A stretch of 40,209 nucleotides of DNA, taken from the NCBI GenBank assembly GCA_964394585.1, contig CAYMYI010000028.1:1-40209 (forward strand), written 5' to 3'. Position 1 is the stretch's first letter. The number at the start of each line of letters is the position of its first letter. Made by a program: the position numbers and the translations under genes. The notes under the pieces were generated by a model. It was not told the DNA's origin. It saw nothing but the letters and a program-made list of their open reading frames with translations, and searched no databases. This document shows, piece after piece, positions 26,601 through 33,989 of the stretch. The stretch is from CAYUJH01 sp964394585 (lineage in GTDB: Bacteria; Bacteroidota; Bacteroidia; Cytophagales; Flammeovirgaceae).

Positions 26601-27539
26601 ATTTTTCCATTCGCCATCTTTCGAAGTCAGCGATACTACCTCGAGTTTATCGTCGGCAATTTCACCTTCTAGTTTTAAAACGTCATAGGTAGTTAAATCG
26701 ATAAAAAGCCTGCCTTCCATAATAGGCGTTCTGTAATGAAAGCCCGGTTCGGCTTGGTACCGAATAATGGCAACTTGTTTATCGTCTTCACTCAAAGTTT
26801 CTTCCCAAACCATTTCGTAGTAGCCGTACCAATCGGGGCGCATCGGCATAATATACGCATCGGTTTCAGGCTGAAGGGTGGGGAATAGGCGGTTTACTAA
26901 AGTGAAATTTTTATTGAAGATGTAACTTCCTGCTTTTCCTCCTTCTTTCAGGGCGTATCGTCCTTCTTGCAATGCCCAATCTTCGATACCCAGTGTGGAA
27001 AAGCGCGTATCGAAAAACATTTCGTATAGCTCGGAGTAGATGGAGTCGTTCTTACTTTTTTGCCTGTAAAATGCCCGCCCATATTTTAAGTTTTTGCTAT
27101 TAGAGCGTGCACGGTCGAGCACTTTTTCCATAATGCGATATAACCGAGGGTCGGTTTTCCCACTTTTAACAACCACTTCTTCAAGCGTACTTTCTTTGGG
27201 GGTAAGGGTAAGCGCTAGGGGCTGATTGGCGCGTTTGATATTCACAATTTGTTTTATATAACTCACATGCGATACTACCAAACTTGTGGGCAGTGTATCG
27301 AGTGTAATTACAAACTCACCCAGCGCGTTGGTAGAGGTGCCCCTATACTTGCCTTGCAGGGCAATGTTTGCAAAAGGGATGGGCTGTTTCGTTTCGGAAT
27401 CGAGGAGTACCCCTTGGACAACAGGCTTATTGGAGGTTTCTTGTGCCCAACCTACCGATATGCTAAGTGCAATAAATAGCAGAGAACCCACCAAACATCT
27501 TGGACTGTACCACAGGAAAAGTCGTTTGTTCATTTTCAT
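23691..27539 (-). CDS. TonB-plug / MG2-domain outer-membrane-associated protein
   Basis: A secreted 1282-residue protein. The start at 27539 opens a classic signal peptide (MKMNKRLFLW..., cleavage near Q33); the frame extends 24 codons upstream without signal-like sequence. In order: a carboxypeptidase-D regulatory-like domain (about 40-120), a DUF5686-like region, an alpha-2-macroglobulin MG2-like segment (KAYLHFDKPYYTPGETLWFKG, near 470) with beta domains, and a TonB-receptor plug (about 1075-1235: LELLAGRIPGVRV, LILVDGIPF, IEVLKGPSAAIFG). A closing beta segment follows but no 22-strand barrel. A Gly/Ser/Thr-rich insert of about 50 residues interrupts the plug. It may act with a separate transporter or in envelope assembly; function is unproven. 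Confidence 0.85.
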   Translation of the reverse strand: MKMNKRLFLWYSPRCLVGSLLFIALSISVGWAQETSNKPVVQGVLLDSETKQPIPFANIALQGKYRGTSTNALGEFVITLDTLPTSLVVSHVSYIKQIVNIKRANQPLALTLTPKESTLEEVVVKSGKTDPRLYRIMEKVLDRARSNSKNLKYGRAFYRQKSKNDSIYSELYEMFFDTRFSTLGIEDWALQEGRYALKEGGKAGSYIFNKNFTLVNRLFPTLQPETDAYIMPMRPDWYGYYEMVWEETLSEDDKQVAIIRYQAEPGFHYRTPIMEGRLFIDLTTYDVLKLEGEIADDKLEVVSLTSKDGEWKNYTLSYEAAFTQNDSLGLLLDYIRTGQTFDYWRDNAFSKKVETEAQLTFYEYYQPRKYKRLGGRLRFDKSDIDRIERITYDRAFWENNPIVKRTPVEEEVIASFEADREFGSIFLNNQNQVSLMPELDSEPAMQQLVSQLGLHLRTQEKAYLHFDKPYYTPGETLWFKGYLFDALHHVLGYTPSKVLYVDLIDPEGEILAHRQLKIENGTTHGDFTLDPQLPSGNYLVRAYTSWMRNFDEAWFFTKEIPVYENTEVFEGSRHAPADSTLADLQFFPEGGDLIEAVPTQLAFKGISTEGLGVDVRGTIVDDFGNTITPFSSIHRGMGTVFFTPQPGKTYKAIVQLGKSSQSFPLPKALKSGFGMMVNNSKLNSISVRVVSSADLEGENVFLVGQTRGKIYYKGKGSISRRVVTFEIPRQLIPSGIFQLTLFDSQMRPQAERLVFINYAQDLDIEVKTNRKRYKARDEVEVELNVTDAEGKPVQAALSAAVTDASQISIPEQRETLLTNLLLTSDLKGNIEAPAFYFRNQEPNTLRALDALMLTQGWRRFTWKDVLDLEEIRILYPYEQGFSVKGYASYAETGKPFSFKKMYLTALGDEPGLWGIETNEQGEFVFRNLTFTDSTDIVVQGNWEVQTETALNLTIDSLSYPESHYKASPLRIPPKTKQEVLAYLKRDEERQQLERAFADKSTVILNEVSVRARPQISEVQTMKIYAEPDATLKIDNNMNIGVSNVLELLAGRIPGVRVLGAGMNLNISIRGATGPPLILVDGIPFFSPGANAWGLGSGSGGASLGPDQSLVAGGTNQGGSSGGTTPSGGTSGGGGSQGAASGLEGLMIINPNDVDRIEVLKGPSAAIFGLMGGNGVIAIYTKRGTESPENENPPALFRYAGYYQAKAFYSPQYDVPDEKHAKPDKRVTLHWAPNLLTDKEGKARFRFFNSDQAESFQIVVEGTDGVGTLGSTLHTVNAKALEK

Positions 27540-27688
27540 AAGGCTCGTTGTTTCATGTTTGAAATAGTAGTAGAAATGAACCACAGGCATTACCACGCCT
27601 AGGGTTTGCATGTAGCATTGTTATTTGCTTCAAGAATAAATGCGTTCTTTGCAGTTAGATATAAAAACTATCGCATCATCTTTTATTT

Positions 27689-28834
27689 ATGAATAATATA
27701 GTGAAATCTTTTACGAACTATAGAACCCAAAACCATCGGCTGTTTGTAGGGCTTCTTGTTACTATTCAACTCATATGTAGCGTTTCCGTTTGGGCGCAAG
27801 ACAACACGCGAGCACTTGCCTTTGTAGAAGATAGCCTATATGCAGGTAGGTTTGTATATAACGATCAACCCATCACACAATCGTTCCCATTCCAAGTAGT
27901 GGGCGATTCGGCACTTACCATTTTAGAGGTGGAATCGGACTGTGCCTGCGTTACAATCGATTACCCCAAAAGTCCATTGCAACCGACTGAAAAAGGAGTG
28001 ATTAAGGTGGCATATCTGCCTTACAAGCCCGGTGCTTTCGAAAAACTATTTACCATCAAAACCAATGGAAACCCAAAAGAACAAGAGATTATCTTAACGG
28101 GCTATGTAGAAATTTTCTTACCCGAACCGGCTCTTGAGTTCCCCCATGTGGTAGGAAATTTATGGTTTAAAAACCGTCATCTTTCATTGGGCAATATCAC
28201 CGACGAAGGCGTTGTACGTAGGTCGGTAGAGTTTCACAATGCGGCTAAATATCCTATCACTCTGAAAGACTCGGCTATTACGCCAACTCATATTGAAGTA
28301 ATTGTGAACGAAAATCAGAAAACTGTACTAGGCGGCGACCGCGGTAGCTTCGATGTGTACTATCATCCTGAAATGAAAAACGATTACGGCTATTTAGTGG
28401 ATAACGTTGTTCTATTTACCGATGATTCCCTCACCAGCCGATTTGAATTAACCGTAACTTCCATCATCACACAGTATTTTCCTCCGCTCGAAACGCTAAA
28501 CTTGGATACCTTCCCACGGCTCGTAGTGCCAGAGGCAATCAAAGATATTGGCAGGGTTACACTATCGCGCTATAGCGTAGAGTTGGTCGATTTTAATTTG
28601 AAAAATGAAGGAAGCGTACCCCTCAAAATCTATCGGGCGAATGCCCAAGAAGGTTGCCAAATTATCTCAGAAGATTACAGTGAAATTGCCCCTGCCGATA
28701 GCGTTCAGTTGCGCGTTCAGGTGAAAGATATTGGCAAGAGTGGCACGCAAGAGCGCTCCATTTTATTATACACGAACGACCCGGTGTACCCCGTTAAGCC
28801 CCTTAAGGTGAAACTCAACGTGCGTCGCCAATAA
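27689..28834 (+). CDS. DUF1573-domain secreted protein
   Basis: A 381-residue exported protein with signal peptide residues about 1-37 (ending VSVWAQ). A DUF1573-type Ig-like beta domain follows, whose marker is ESDCACVTIDYPKSPLQPTEKG near residues 85-110. Two further beta-sandwich stretches run to the C-terminus. Such domains are abundant in Bacteroidota periplasm and outer membrane and are thought to mediate protein contacts; their biochemical role is not established. The gene is divergent from the MG2/plug gene across about 150 bases, and a strong bidirectional terminator follows it. Confidence 0.82.
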   Translation: MNNIVKSFTNYRTQNHRLFVGLLVTIQLICSVSVWAQDNTRALAFVEDSLYAGRFVYNDQPITQSFPFQVVGDSALTILEVESDCACVTIDYPKSPLQPTEKGVIKVAYLPYKPGAFEKLFTIKTNGNPKEQEIILTGYVEIFLPEPALEFPHVVGNLWFKNRHLSLGNITDEGVVRRSVEFHNAAKYPITLKDSAITPTHIEVIVNENQKTVLGGDRGSFDVYYHPEMKNDYGYLVDNVVLFTDDSLTSRFELTVTSIITQYFPPLETLNLDTFPRLVVPEAIKDIGRVTLSRYSVELVDFNLKNEGSVPLKIYRANAQEGCQIISEDYSEIAPADSVQLRVQVKDIGKSGTQERSILLYTNDPVYPVKPLKVKLNVRRQ

Positions 28835-28867
28835 AATAGGTTCTTTTCTTTCGGAAAGAACCTATTT
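28834..28867. terminator. Bidirectional terminator, DUF1573 gene / cyclophilin
   Basis: Perfect 13-bp arms AAATAGGTTCTTT (28834-28846) and AAAGAACCTATTT (28855-28867) enclose an 8-base loop between convergent genes. Each arm ends in an A- or T-run, so it can stop both transcripts. Confidence 0.85.
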
Positions 28868-28884
28868 AAGAACTAACGTATACG

Positions 28885-29325
28885 TTAAGCTTCTTCATTT
28901 ACTACAATTTTTTCAATGGCATCGCCCTGTCGGATTTGGTCGATCACCTCAAGTCCTTCGACAACTTTTCCAAAGCAGGTATGGTTGCGGTCGAGGTGCT
29001 GCGTGTTTTCACGGTTGTGGCAAATGAAAAACTGAGAGCCCCCAGTGTTTCGCCCGGCATGCGCCATGGAAAGTACACCCCGGTCGTGGTATTGGTTGTC
29101 GCCATCGAGTTCACAGTTTATTGTGTAGCCCGGGCCACCAGTGCCAGTACCATTAGGGCAACCGCCTTGCACTACAAAATTGGGAATCACTCGGTGAAAC
29201 GTAAGCCCATCGTAGTACCCTTTTTTGGCAAGCGATACGAAGTTATCCACCGTATTGGGGGCGTCTTTTTCATAAAATTCTACTTTCATCAACCCTTTTG
29301 AGGTATGTATTTCAGCCGTTGTCAT
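28885..29325 (-). CDS. Cyclophilin-type peptidyl-prolyl isomerase
   Basis: A cytosolic cyclophilin of about 146 residues that isomerises prolyl bonds. The catalytic arginine lies in FHRVIPNFVVQGG, and GSQFFIC and FGKVVEG mark the active site. No signal peptide is present, so it resembles small PpiB-like enzymes. The start MTTAEIHTSKG at 29325 is preferred over an ATG four codons upstream (29337), because homologues begin close to this strand. Confidence 0.94.
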   Translation of the reverse strand: MTTAEIHTSKGLMKVEFYEKDAPNTVDNFVSLAKKGYYDGLTFHRVIPNFVVQGGCPNGTGTGGPGYTINCELDGDNQYHDRGVLSMAHAGRNTGGSQFFICHNRENTQHLDRNHTCFGKVVEGLEVIDQIRQGDAIEKIVVNEEA

Positions 29326-29337
29326 AAAATCTAGCAT

Positions 29338-29647
29338 TTAGTGAAACGAATATTTTTACAGAGTGAAGATACTAAGGAACGCTAAGTTTTAAGTTAGATA
29401 GTCGCGTATAGCATTGTTCTTAACGTTTTTAAAGGCTTTGATGAAAACATGGGTATGTACGCGTCAAAAAAATGGTTGAGGCGTTATTTTAGCGTAAAAG
29501 ATTTTCTTCATCGTTTGTATTGCACGAGATTTGATAAAACTATTGTCATTCGGTCTGATTCCCATTGCCTCAACCATCGTAGTTGCGTTTTATTAGGTTG
29601 AGTTACCACTACCAACAAAGAGTCAGTCCCTACTAAAGAAACATTCC
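29338..29647. other. Intergenic region, cyclophilin / lipoprotein
   Basis: About 310 bases between divergent genes. No RNA gene, strong dyad or clear TAnnTTTG box was recognised. It presumably holds both promoters. Confidence 0.5.
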
Positions 29648-30448
29648 ATGCGTCGGCTTCTGCTTTCCATTCTCTTCTCGCTCTTTATTTGTTCTTTGGT
29701 GAGTTGCCACCGAAAGGTGTGCCCGGCTTACCAGAGTGCATTCCTGATTGGCGAAGGCGATGCCGAAGAATATTTCTCTTACTTCTCTTCCTTCGATTCG
29801 CTCCCTAAAGATTCGGGTATTTTCCAAGGCCGAAGCAAAACAAAAAATGGCTTGGTGCGCCGTAAAACAGGCCCGGCACTTTGGACACTATTTAGCCGTA
29901 GCGAGTTCGAAAACCGATACAATTTCCCGAAAGCGATTAGTACAAAAAACTATTGCCCCGACACCACCGGTATGGCTTCGGAAGAAGATATCGAAGAACT
30001 GATTGCTATGGAAGAAGGTGGAAAACGAAAGCGTAAACGCAAAAAAGACCGAAAAGAGGAAACTACGAGCGTAACGGAAACCGGCATTATGGGCGAAGGA
30101 AGCGTAGAAGACGACCTAGCAGACGATACTAATATGGTTACCCCCACCGTAGACGAAAGCACAGGCGAAGCTTTGCCCGATAGCCTCGCCCAAGATTCTA
30201 CCGAAGTGATTTTGAAATTTTCCGATCAGCTTATCTATGAAAGCTTATTTGGCGACCCCAACGAAAAAGCCGCTGCCGATAGCACCGCAACCGAAGAAGA
30301 TGCCGAAGAGGAAAAACCCAAAAAAGGGCTATTCGGTGGGCTTTTCGGTGGAAAAAAGAAGAAAGATCGAAAGAAAAATTCTATTGTAGCTCCAGCCGAG
30401 GAAAAGAAAACGAACGACAATGCTAATAAAGATGAAGACGACTCTTAG
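29648..30448 (+). CDS. Lipoprotein of unknown function, charged repeats
   Basis: I do not recognise the family. The 266-residue product has a lipoprotein signal ending LVSC with cysteine 20, followed by HRKVCPAYQSAF. The middle is very basic (GKRKRKRKKDRKEE, about 127-140), and two acidic stretches rich in Asp, Glu and Thr flank a short conserved-looking segment (ILKFSDQLIYESLFGDP). Near the C-terminus a GLFGGLFGG repeat leads into KKKKDRKK. The alternation of acid and base blocks suggests an extended, possibly surface-associated protein. No enzyme motif is visible. Confidence 0.72.
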   Translation: MRRLLLSILFSLFICSLVSCHRKVCPAYQSAFLIGEGDAEEYFSYFSSFDSLPKDSGIFQGRSKTKNGLVRRKTGPALWTLFSRSEFENRYNFPKAISTKNYCPDTTGMASEEDIEELIAMEEGGKRKRKRKKDRKEETTSVTETGIMGEGSVEDDLADDTNMVTPTVDESTGEALPDSLAQDSTEVILKFSDQLIYESLFGDPNEKAAADSTATEEDAEEEKPKKGLFGGLFGGKKKKDRKKNSIVAPAEEKKTNDNANKDEDDS

Positions 30449-30454
30449 CCAGGC

Positions 30455-30488
30455 TTGATATGCCCACTACGTAAAATTTGTAGATTTG
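30455..30488 (+). promoter_or_regulatory. Candidate Bacteroidota promoter for the DJ-1/PfpI gene
   Basis: TTG (30455-30457) and TAGATTTG (30481-30488) are separated by 23 bases, fitting the TTG-N17-23-TAnnTTTG pattern. The gene starts about 44 bases downstream. Confidence 0.55.
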
Positions 30489-30532
30489 TCCATCACTTTC
30501 CTTATGCCTTTCCTCCTTAAATACACAAGACT

Positions 30533-31126
30533 ATGCAAAATTACAATGTGGGTATTCTCCTATACCCTCAGGTAGAACTTCTCGATTTTACCGGCCCTTT
30601 TGAGGTGTTCACCGCTACCAAAGATGCCACAGGGCTCGATTTTTTTAATGTGTTCACTATAACGGCAGAAGAAAAAAGCATTGTAACTAAAAATGGGTTA
30701 GAGGTCATTTCTGACTATACATTCTTGTTCCACCCGCCAATACAAATTTTGATTATACCCGGAGGCGATGGCTCTAAAGAAGTTATTCAGCTACCTGCTT
30801 ACTTAAAATGGGTACAAACTGTACACGAAAACTCGATGATTACCGCTTCGGTGTGCTCAGGGGCACGCATATTGGCGAAAGCCGGTCTACTACGCGATTT
30901 AACCATCACTACACATCATCTGGTAGAAGAAGATGTGCAGAGTATTTCTCCCACAACACGCATCGATAACAAACAGCGTTTCATTGAGCAAGGGCGGTTG
31001 ATTACTTCAGGGGGTGTTTCAGCCGGTATCGATATGTCGTTGTATATCATAAAGAAAATGCTGGGAGGAAAAACGGCTGAAAAAACACAGAAATACTTGG
31101 AATACGGTAACTGGCGAGAGCTATAA
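30533..31126 (+). CDS. DJ-1/PfpI family protein (GATase1-like)
   Basis: A 197-residue protein with the nucleophile-elbow cysteine C108 in ITASVCSGA, plus D18 and E24 in LLDFTGPFEVF. This pattern resembles the isonitrile hydratase/InhA-like branch rather than glyoxalase III or chaperone DJ-1, but substrate cannot be decided. There is no signal peptide, and no AraC DNA-binding tail is fused. The gene has its own candidate promoter and ends just before a possible 30-residue membrane peptide. Confidence 0.86.
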   Translation: MQNYNVGILLYPQVELLDFTGPFEVFTATKDATGLDFFNVFTITAEEKSIVTKNGLEVISDYTFLFHPPIQILIIPGGDGSKEVIQLPAYLKWVQTVHENSMITASVCSGARILAKAGLLRDLTITTHHLVEEDVQSISPTTRIDNKQRFIEQGRLITSGGVSAGIDMSLYIIKKMLGGKTAEKTQKYLEYGNWREL

Positions 31127-31138
31127 TTTGGTATAGCG

Positions 31139-31231
31139 ATGAAAATTTTTGGCAAGCATATCCATAAAGATCTAATTGCCTTAGGCGTAGTGATTCTCAC
31201 GGCTCTTCTCTGTTATTGGATTATTTTCTAA
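31139..31231 (+). CDS. Possible small membrane protein (30 aa)
   Basis: An ATG frame encodes MKIFGKHIHKDLIALGVVIL then TALLCYWIIF, a basic N-terminus followed by one hydrophobic helix. It starts 12 bases after the DJ-1/PfpI stop on the same strand. The charge pattern follows the positive-inside rule. It is too short for sequence alone to prove that it is translated. Confidence 0.4.
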   Translation: MKIFGKHIHKDLIALGVVILTALLCYWIIF

Positions 31232-31269
31232 CGTAACGCTGCGTTCATCCCAAGTTTTAGGCACCCTCC

Positions 31270-31277
31270 TATCTTTG
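31270..31277 (+). promoter_or_regulatory. Candidate -7 box before the EEP-fold gene
   Basis: TATCTTTG matches TAnnTTTG about 22 bases before the first plausible start codon. The -33 position holds TTC rather than TTG. Confidence 0.45.
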
Positions 31278-31298
31278 CGGCAAATCAGTATAACCGAT

Positions 31299-32327
31299 AT
31301 GTATATGAATAGCCGTTTCCTAATAGGTAGTGTTTTTCTTTTTGTGTTGTATGGATGTGTTTCGCCAGAGAACCCCTCAGAAGGTAGTAAAGACATCAAT
31401 CTAACGGAAGAAGGTACTATCGAAGCCTATCGCCAAGGAATAGTACTGCCTGCCGACTACAAAAACCCTGTAGGCGATACCTTGAAAATTCTTTCTTGGA
31501 ATGTAGAGCACTTTGTCGATCAATTCGATAACCCTTATACCAATAATTCACGTGAAGATGTAGGAAGCCAAATGGAAGGACGCGAAACGCTTTTAGTGCA
31601 AGCGCTCCGTAAAGCCGATGCCGACGTGGTAGTATTGCAAGAGTTTGAGCACATCCAATATTTACGGAAAATAGCCAACGATTCACTCCCTGAAATGGGG
31701 TATCGCTTCTTTGCCGACCACGAAAGCCCCGATTGGTACATGAACGTGGTAGTGATGAGCCGTGTGCCGCTTGGTATCGTATATGGCTACGGTTCGGTAA
31801 CTACCCCTACGGTATACAAAGACGAGGAAACAGGTGAAGAAAAAATTGAAACGCAAAACCATTTGAATACGCGTATGTGGTCCGTAGATGTATTGGTAGA
31901 TGAAGACTACTCATTTTTACTTACCGGATTGCACTTAAAGGCAGGCAGAGGCCGCAGGAACGAAGCAATGCGCAAAGGGCAAATTCAATTTTTGAAAGGG
32001 CAATTTGAGCGCTTTGCTCGCGAAAATCCTGATAGAAATATGTTAGTAGTTGGCGATTTCAATTGTACGCCTGAGAGCGAAGAGTTCCAACTTTTGCTCG
32101 ATGGCAACTCTACCGTAACGTTTTTAGATAACCTGCCTGATTCTGTATTTAGCCATCCGGCAGATGACCCTAAATGGCGTATCGATCATATTTTACCTAA
32201 TACCAACATGCAAGCCGAGTTGGTGGAAGGTTCTTTGCAAGTGAACTACTTCTTTGAGGTTGAAACGCAACGTTCTCTTGCGGATCATCTACCTCTTACG
32301 GTACAATTTATCACAAACGATTTATAA
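31299..32327 (+). CDS. Endonuclease/exonuclease/phosphatase-fold lipoprotein
   Basis: A 342-residue protein with a lipoprotein signal (RFLIGSVFLFVLYGC, cysteine 20). The EEP metal-dependent phosphodiesterase fold is marked by LSWNVEHFVDQF, the catalytic glutamate in LQEFEH, GLHLKAGRGRRNEA, VVGDFNCTPESEEF, RIDHIL and the final LADHLPL histidine. Members cut nucleic acids or phosphoesters outside the inner membrane. The start is set at ATG 31299, with ATG 31305 as an alternative; the longer frame from 31275 overlaps the candidate promoter and lacks support. All key catalytic residues are present. Confidence 0.88.
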   Translation: MYMNSRFLIGSVFLFVLYGCVSPENPSEGSKDINLTEEGTIEAYRQGIVLPADYKNPVGDTLKILSWNVEHFVDQFDNPYTNNSREDVGSQMEGRETLLVQALRKADADVVVLQEFEHIQYLRKIANDSLPEMGYRFFADHESPDWYMNVVVMSRVPLGIVYGYGSVTTPTVYKDEETGEEKIETQNHLNTRMWSVDVLVDEDYSFLLTGLHLKAGRGRRNEAMRKGQIQFLKGQFERFARENPDRNMLVVGDFNCTPESEEFQLLLDGNSTVTFLDNLPDSVFSHPADDPKWRIDHILPNTNMQAELVEGSLQVNYFFEVETQRSLADHLPLTVQFITNDL

Positions 32328-32328
32328 C

Positions 32329-33210
32329 CTAGGCAAGCAGGTCTTCTAAGATTTTATCGATCCCGCTTTGGTATCCCGTTCCAAAGCGGTTTACGTATTG
32401 GGCAAGGATGTACAAACGATAGAGCGGTTGCCGTTGCGAGAAATCGTCGCGCAAGGGGAAGTAATGGTTATAGGTTTCCAAAAAAGCGGCGGGAATATCC
32501 CCTAAAAAAAGCAAACGCGTTATTTCCAACTCTCGGTTTCCATAATAAGGGACTGGGCTTAGCAGCACTGGTTTTCCTTCTTCTCCCGCCAAAATATTAT
32601 CTCCATACAAATTGCCATGCAGTAAATTAGGAGGTTCGTTGGCAAACCAACCCAACGTTCGTTTTTGCAACTCGTCTAACTTCTTAAGATACGAGTTTGC
32701 CACTTTGCCATCGTAAAAGGCTTTTCCAAAAGTAGGTTTAAGGCGTTGCTCAAAAAAGAAGGTTGCCCAGTTGCTCGTTGGTTTATTGTTCAGTTCAAAT
32801 CCATGTAGCCAATTCGCGTATTTCCAGCCAAACGTAGGCGAAGCTTGGGCGTGCAATGTAGCGAGTTGTTCGCCGAGTTGTTCCCAAAAGTTAGGGGCAG
32901 CTAGGTGAAATCCGATATCTTGAAACAGAATATAAACTCGGTGGGCGATTGCCCCGGTAGATAGGGGGGCGGGCAATGCAACAGCTTCTGTATGTAGCAA
33001 AGTAAGGCAGTCGTTTGCCTGTGTGGCAAATGCTTCTTCGGGTAGGGTTTCATTCCATTTAATGCAGAAATTTCCTTGGCTTGTTTCTAGCCTTACTACG
33101 TTGTTCCCGTATCCTCCTGAAAGAAATTGGATACGGCGGATGGTAGGGGGTTCACCTAACGACTGTAACAGCACAGCTTCGAAAAAATCGTTTTCATCGG
33201 TTTTTAGCAT
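32329..33210 (-). CDS. Fructosamine-kinase-family protein, probable pseudokinase
   Basis: A 293-residue protein matching the fructosamine-3-kinase fold: SGGYGNNVVRL glycine-rich strand, ATP lysine K51 (CIKWN), LLHG at 196-199 and the PYYGNRELEIT segment, ending with a LYRLYILAQYVNRFG region. The residues that make the enzyme work are changed. The catalytic aspartate of HGDxxxxN is N200 (codon AAT), the metal-binding aspartate of the DPA motif is S218 (codon AGC), and the helix-C glutamate appears to be Q64. The DNA at these sites is clear and in frame. It may therefore bind but not phosphorylate its ligand. It is the last gene of the zwf-pgl transcript, 41 bases after pgl. Confidence 0.85.
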   Translation of the reverse strand: MLKTDENDFFEAVLLQSLGEPPTIRRIQFLSGGYGNNVVRLETSQGNFCIKWNETLPEEAFATQANDCLTLLHTEAVALPAPLSTGAIAHRVYILFQDIGFHLAAPNFWEQLGEQLATLHAQASPTFGWKYANWLHGFELNNKPTSNWATFFFEQRLKPTFGKAFYDGKVANSYLKKLDELQKRTLGWFANEPPNLLHGNLYGDNILAGEEGKPVLLSPVPYYGNRELEITRLLFLGDIPAAFLETYNHYFPLRDDFSQRQPLYRLYILAQYVNRFGTGYQSGIDKILEDLLA

Positions 33211-33251
33211 ATTTAAAAGAGTTTACAAACTACTTTTCATAGCAAGAGGTG

Positions 33252-33971
33252 CTAGGCATTTAACCGTTCGGCGGCGGCGGCATCTAAAAACCAGTGTAGT
33301 CTTCCGTTTATAGGGTTGATGTGCGCAGCAGGGTATTGTTTTGCTGTTGCAGTTTGCCCAATTATTTCGTGTACTTTCTCAGCTTTTCCACTTCCTGTAA
33401 CTAAGAAAACCACTTCACGAGCGGCATTGAGTACTGTGCCGTTTAGCGTTACTCTGAACTGCCCGTTTTCTGGGTGTTGTGCTACTCCGCATAATTCAGT
33501 AGCAGTGAGTAGTTCCAGCTGTTGTGGAAAAATAGATGCGGTGTGCCCATCGGCTCCCATTCCTAACATGATTAAATCGAATGATGGGATGTTCCCTCCT
33601 ATATTTTCGTGTAGAACGTTGCCATAGCGTTGGGCTTCTGCGGCGGGTTCGTTTTCGCCTTTTATTCGGTGAATTTGAGCAATAGGAATTCCGACATGCT
33701 TTAGGAGTGTATCGTAGGTCATGCGGTAATTGCTTTCAGCATGTTGGGGGGGGGCGCAGCGTTCATCGCCCCAATACAGGCACAGCTTTTCCCAAGGGAA
33801 GGTTGCTTTGTGCGTGTTCGCTAAGTGCTCAAATAATATTTTGGGAGTACTCCCTCCGGAAAGTGCCCAGTGGAATAGTCCTTCTTTTTTGTCAACTTTT
33901 TCGCGTAAGAAAAGAGCAAATTTTTCAGCTACTTCTTGCGGGGTAGCATATATGTGAATGTCAGGTCTCAT
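33252..33971 (-). CDS. pgl: 6-phosphogluconolactonase
   Basis: A 239-residue enzyme that hydrolyses 6-phosphogluconolactone, the second oxidative pentose phosphate step. It has SGGSTPKILFEHLA near 40-53, YWGDERCAPP near 66-75 and GMGADGHTASIFP near 136-148, all typical of the DevB/SOL family. It follows zwf by 18 bases. A run of nine C (on the coding strand; 33746-33754) encodes part of the APP sequence, and the frame is intact through it. Confidence 0.95.
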   Translation of the reverse strand: MRPDIHIYATPQEVAEKFALFLREKVDKKEGLFHWALSGGSTPKILFEHLANTHKATFPWEKLCLYWGDERCAPPQHAESNYRMTYDTLLKHVGIPIAQIHRIKGENEPAAEAQRYGNVLHENIGGNIPSFDLIMLGMGADGHTASIFPQQLELLTATELCGVAQHPENGQFRVTLNGTVLNAAREVVFLVTGSGKAEKVHEIIGQTATAKQYPAAHINPINGRLHWFLDAAAAERLNA

Positions 33972-33989
33972 CGTCGTAAAGGTTAAATG

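Noticed and set aside
27540..27611. 24-codon upstream extension of the MG2/plug gene
   Set aside because: It would bury the signal peptide; the ATG at 27539 gives a normal signal sequence.
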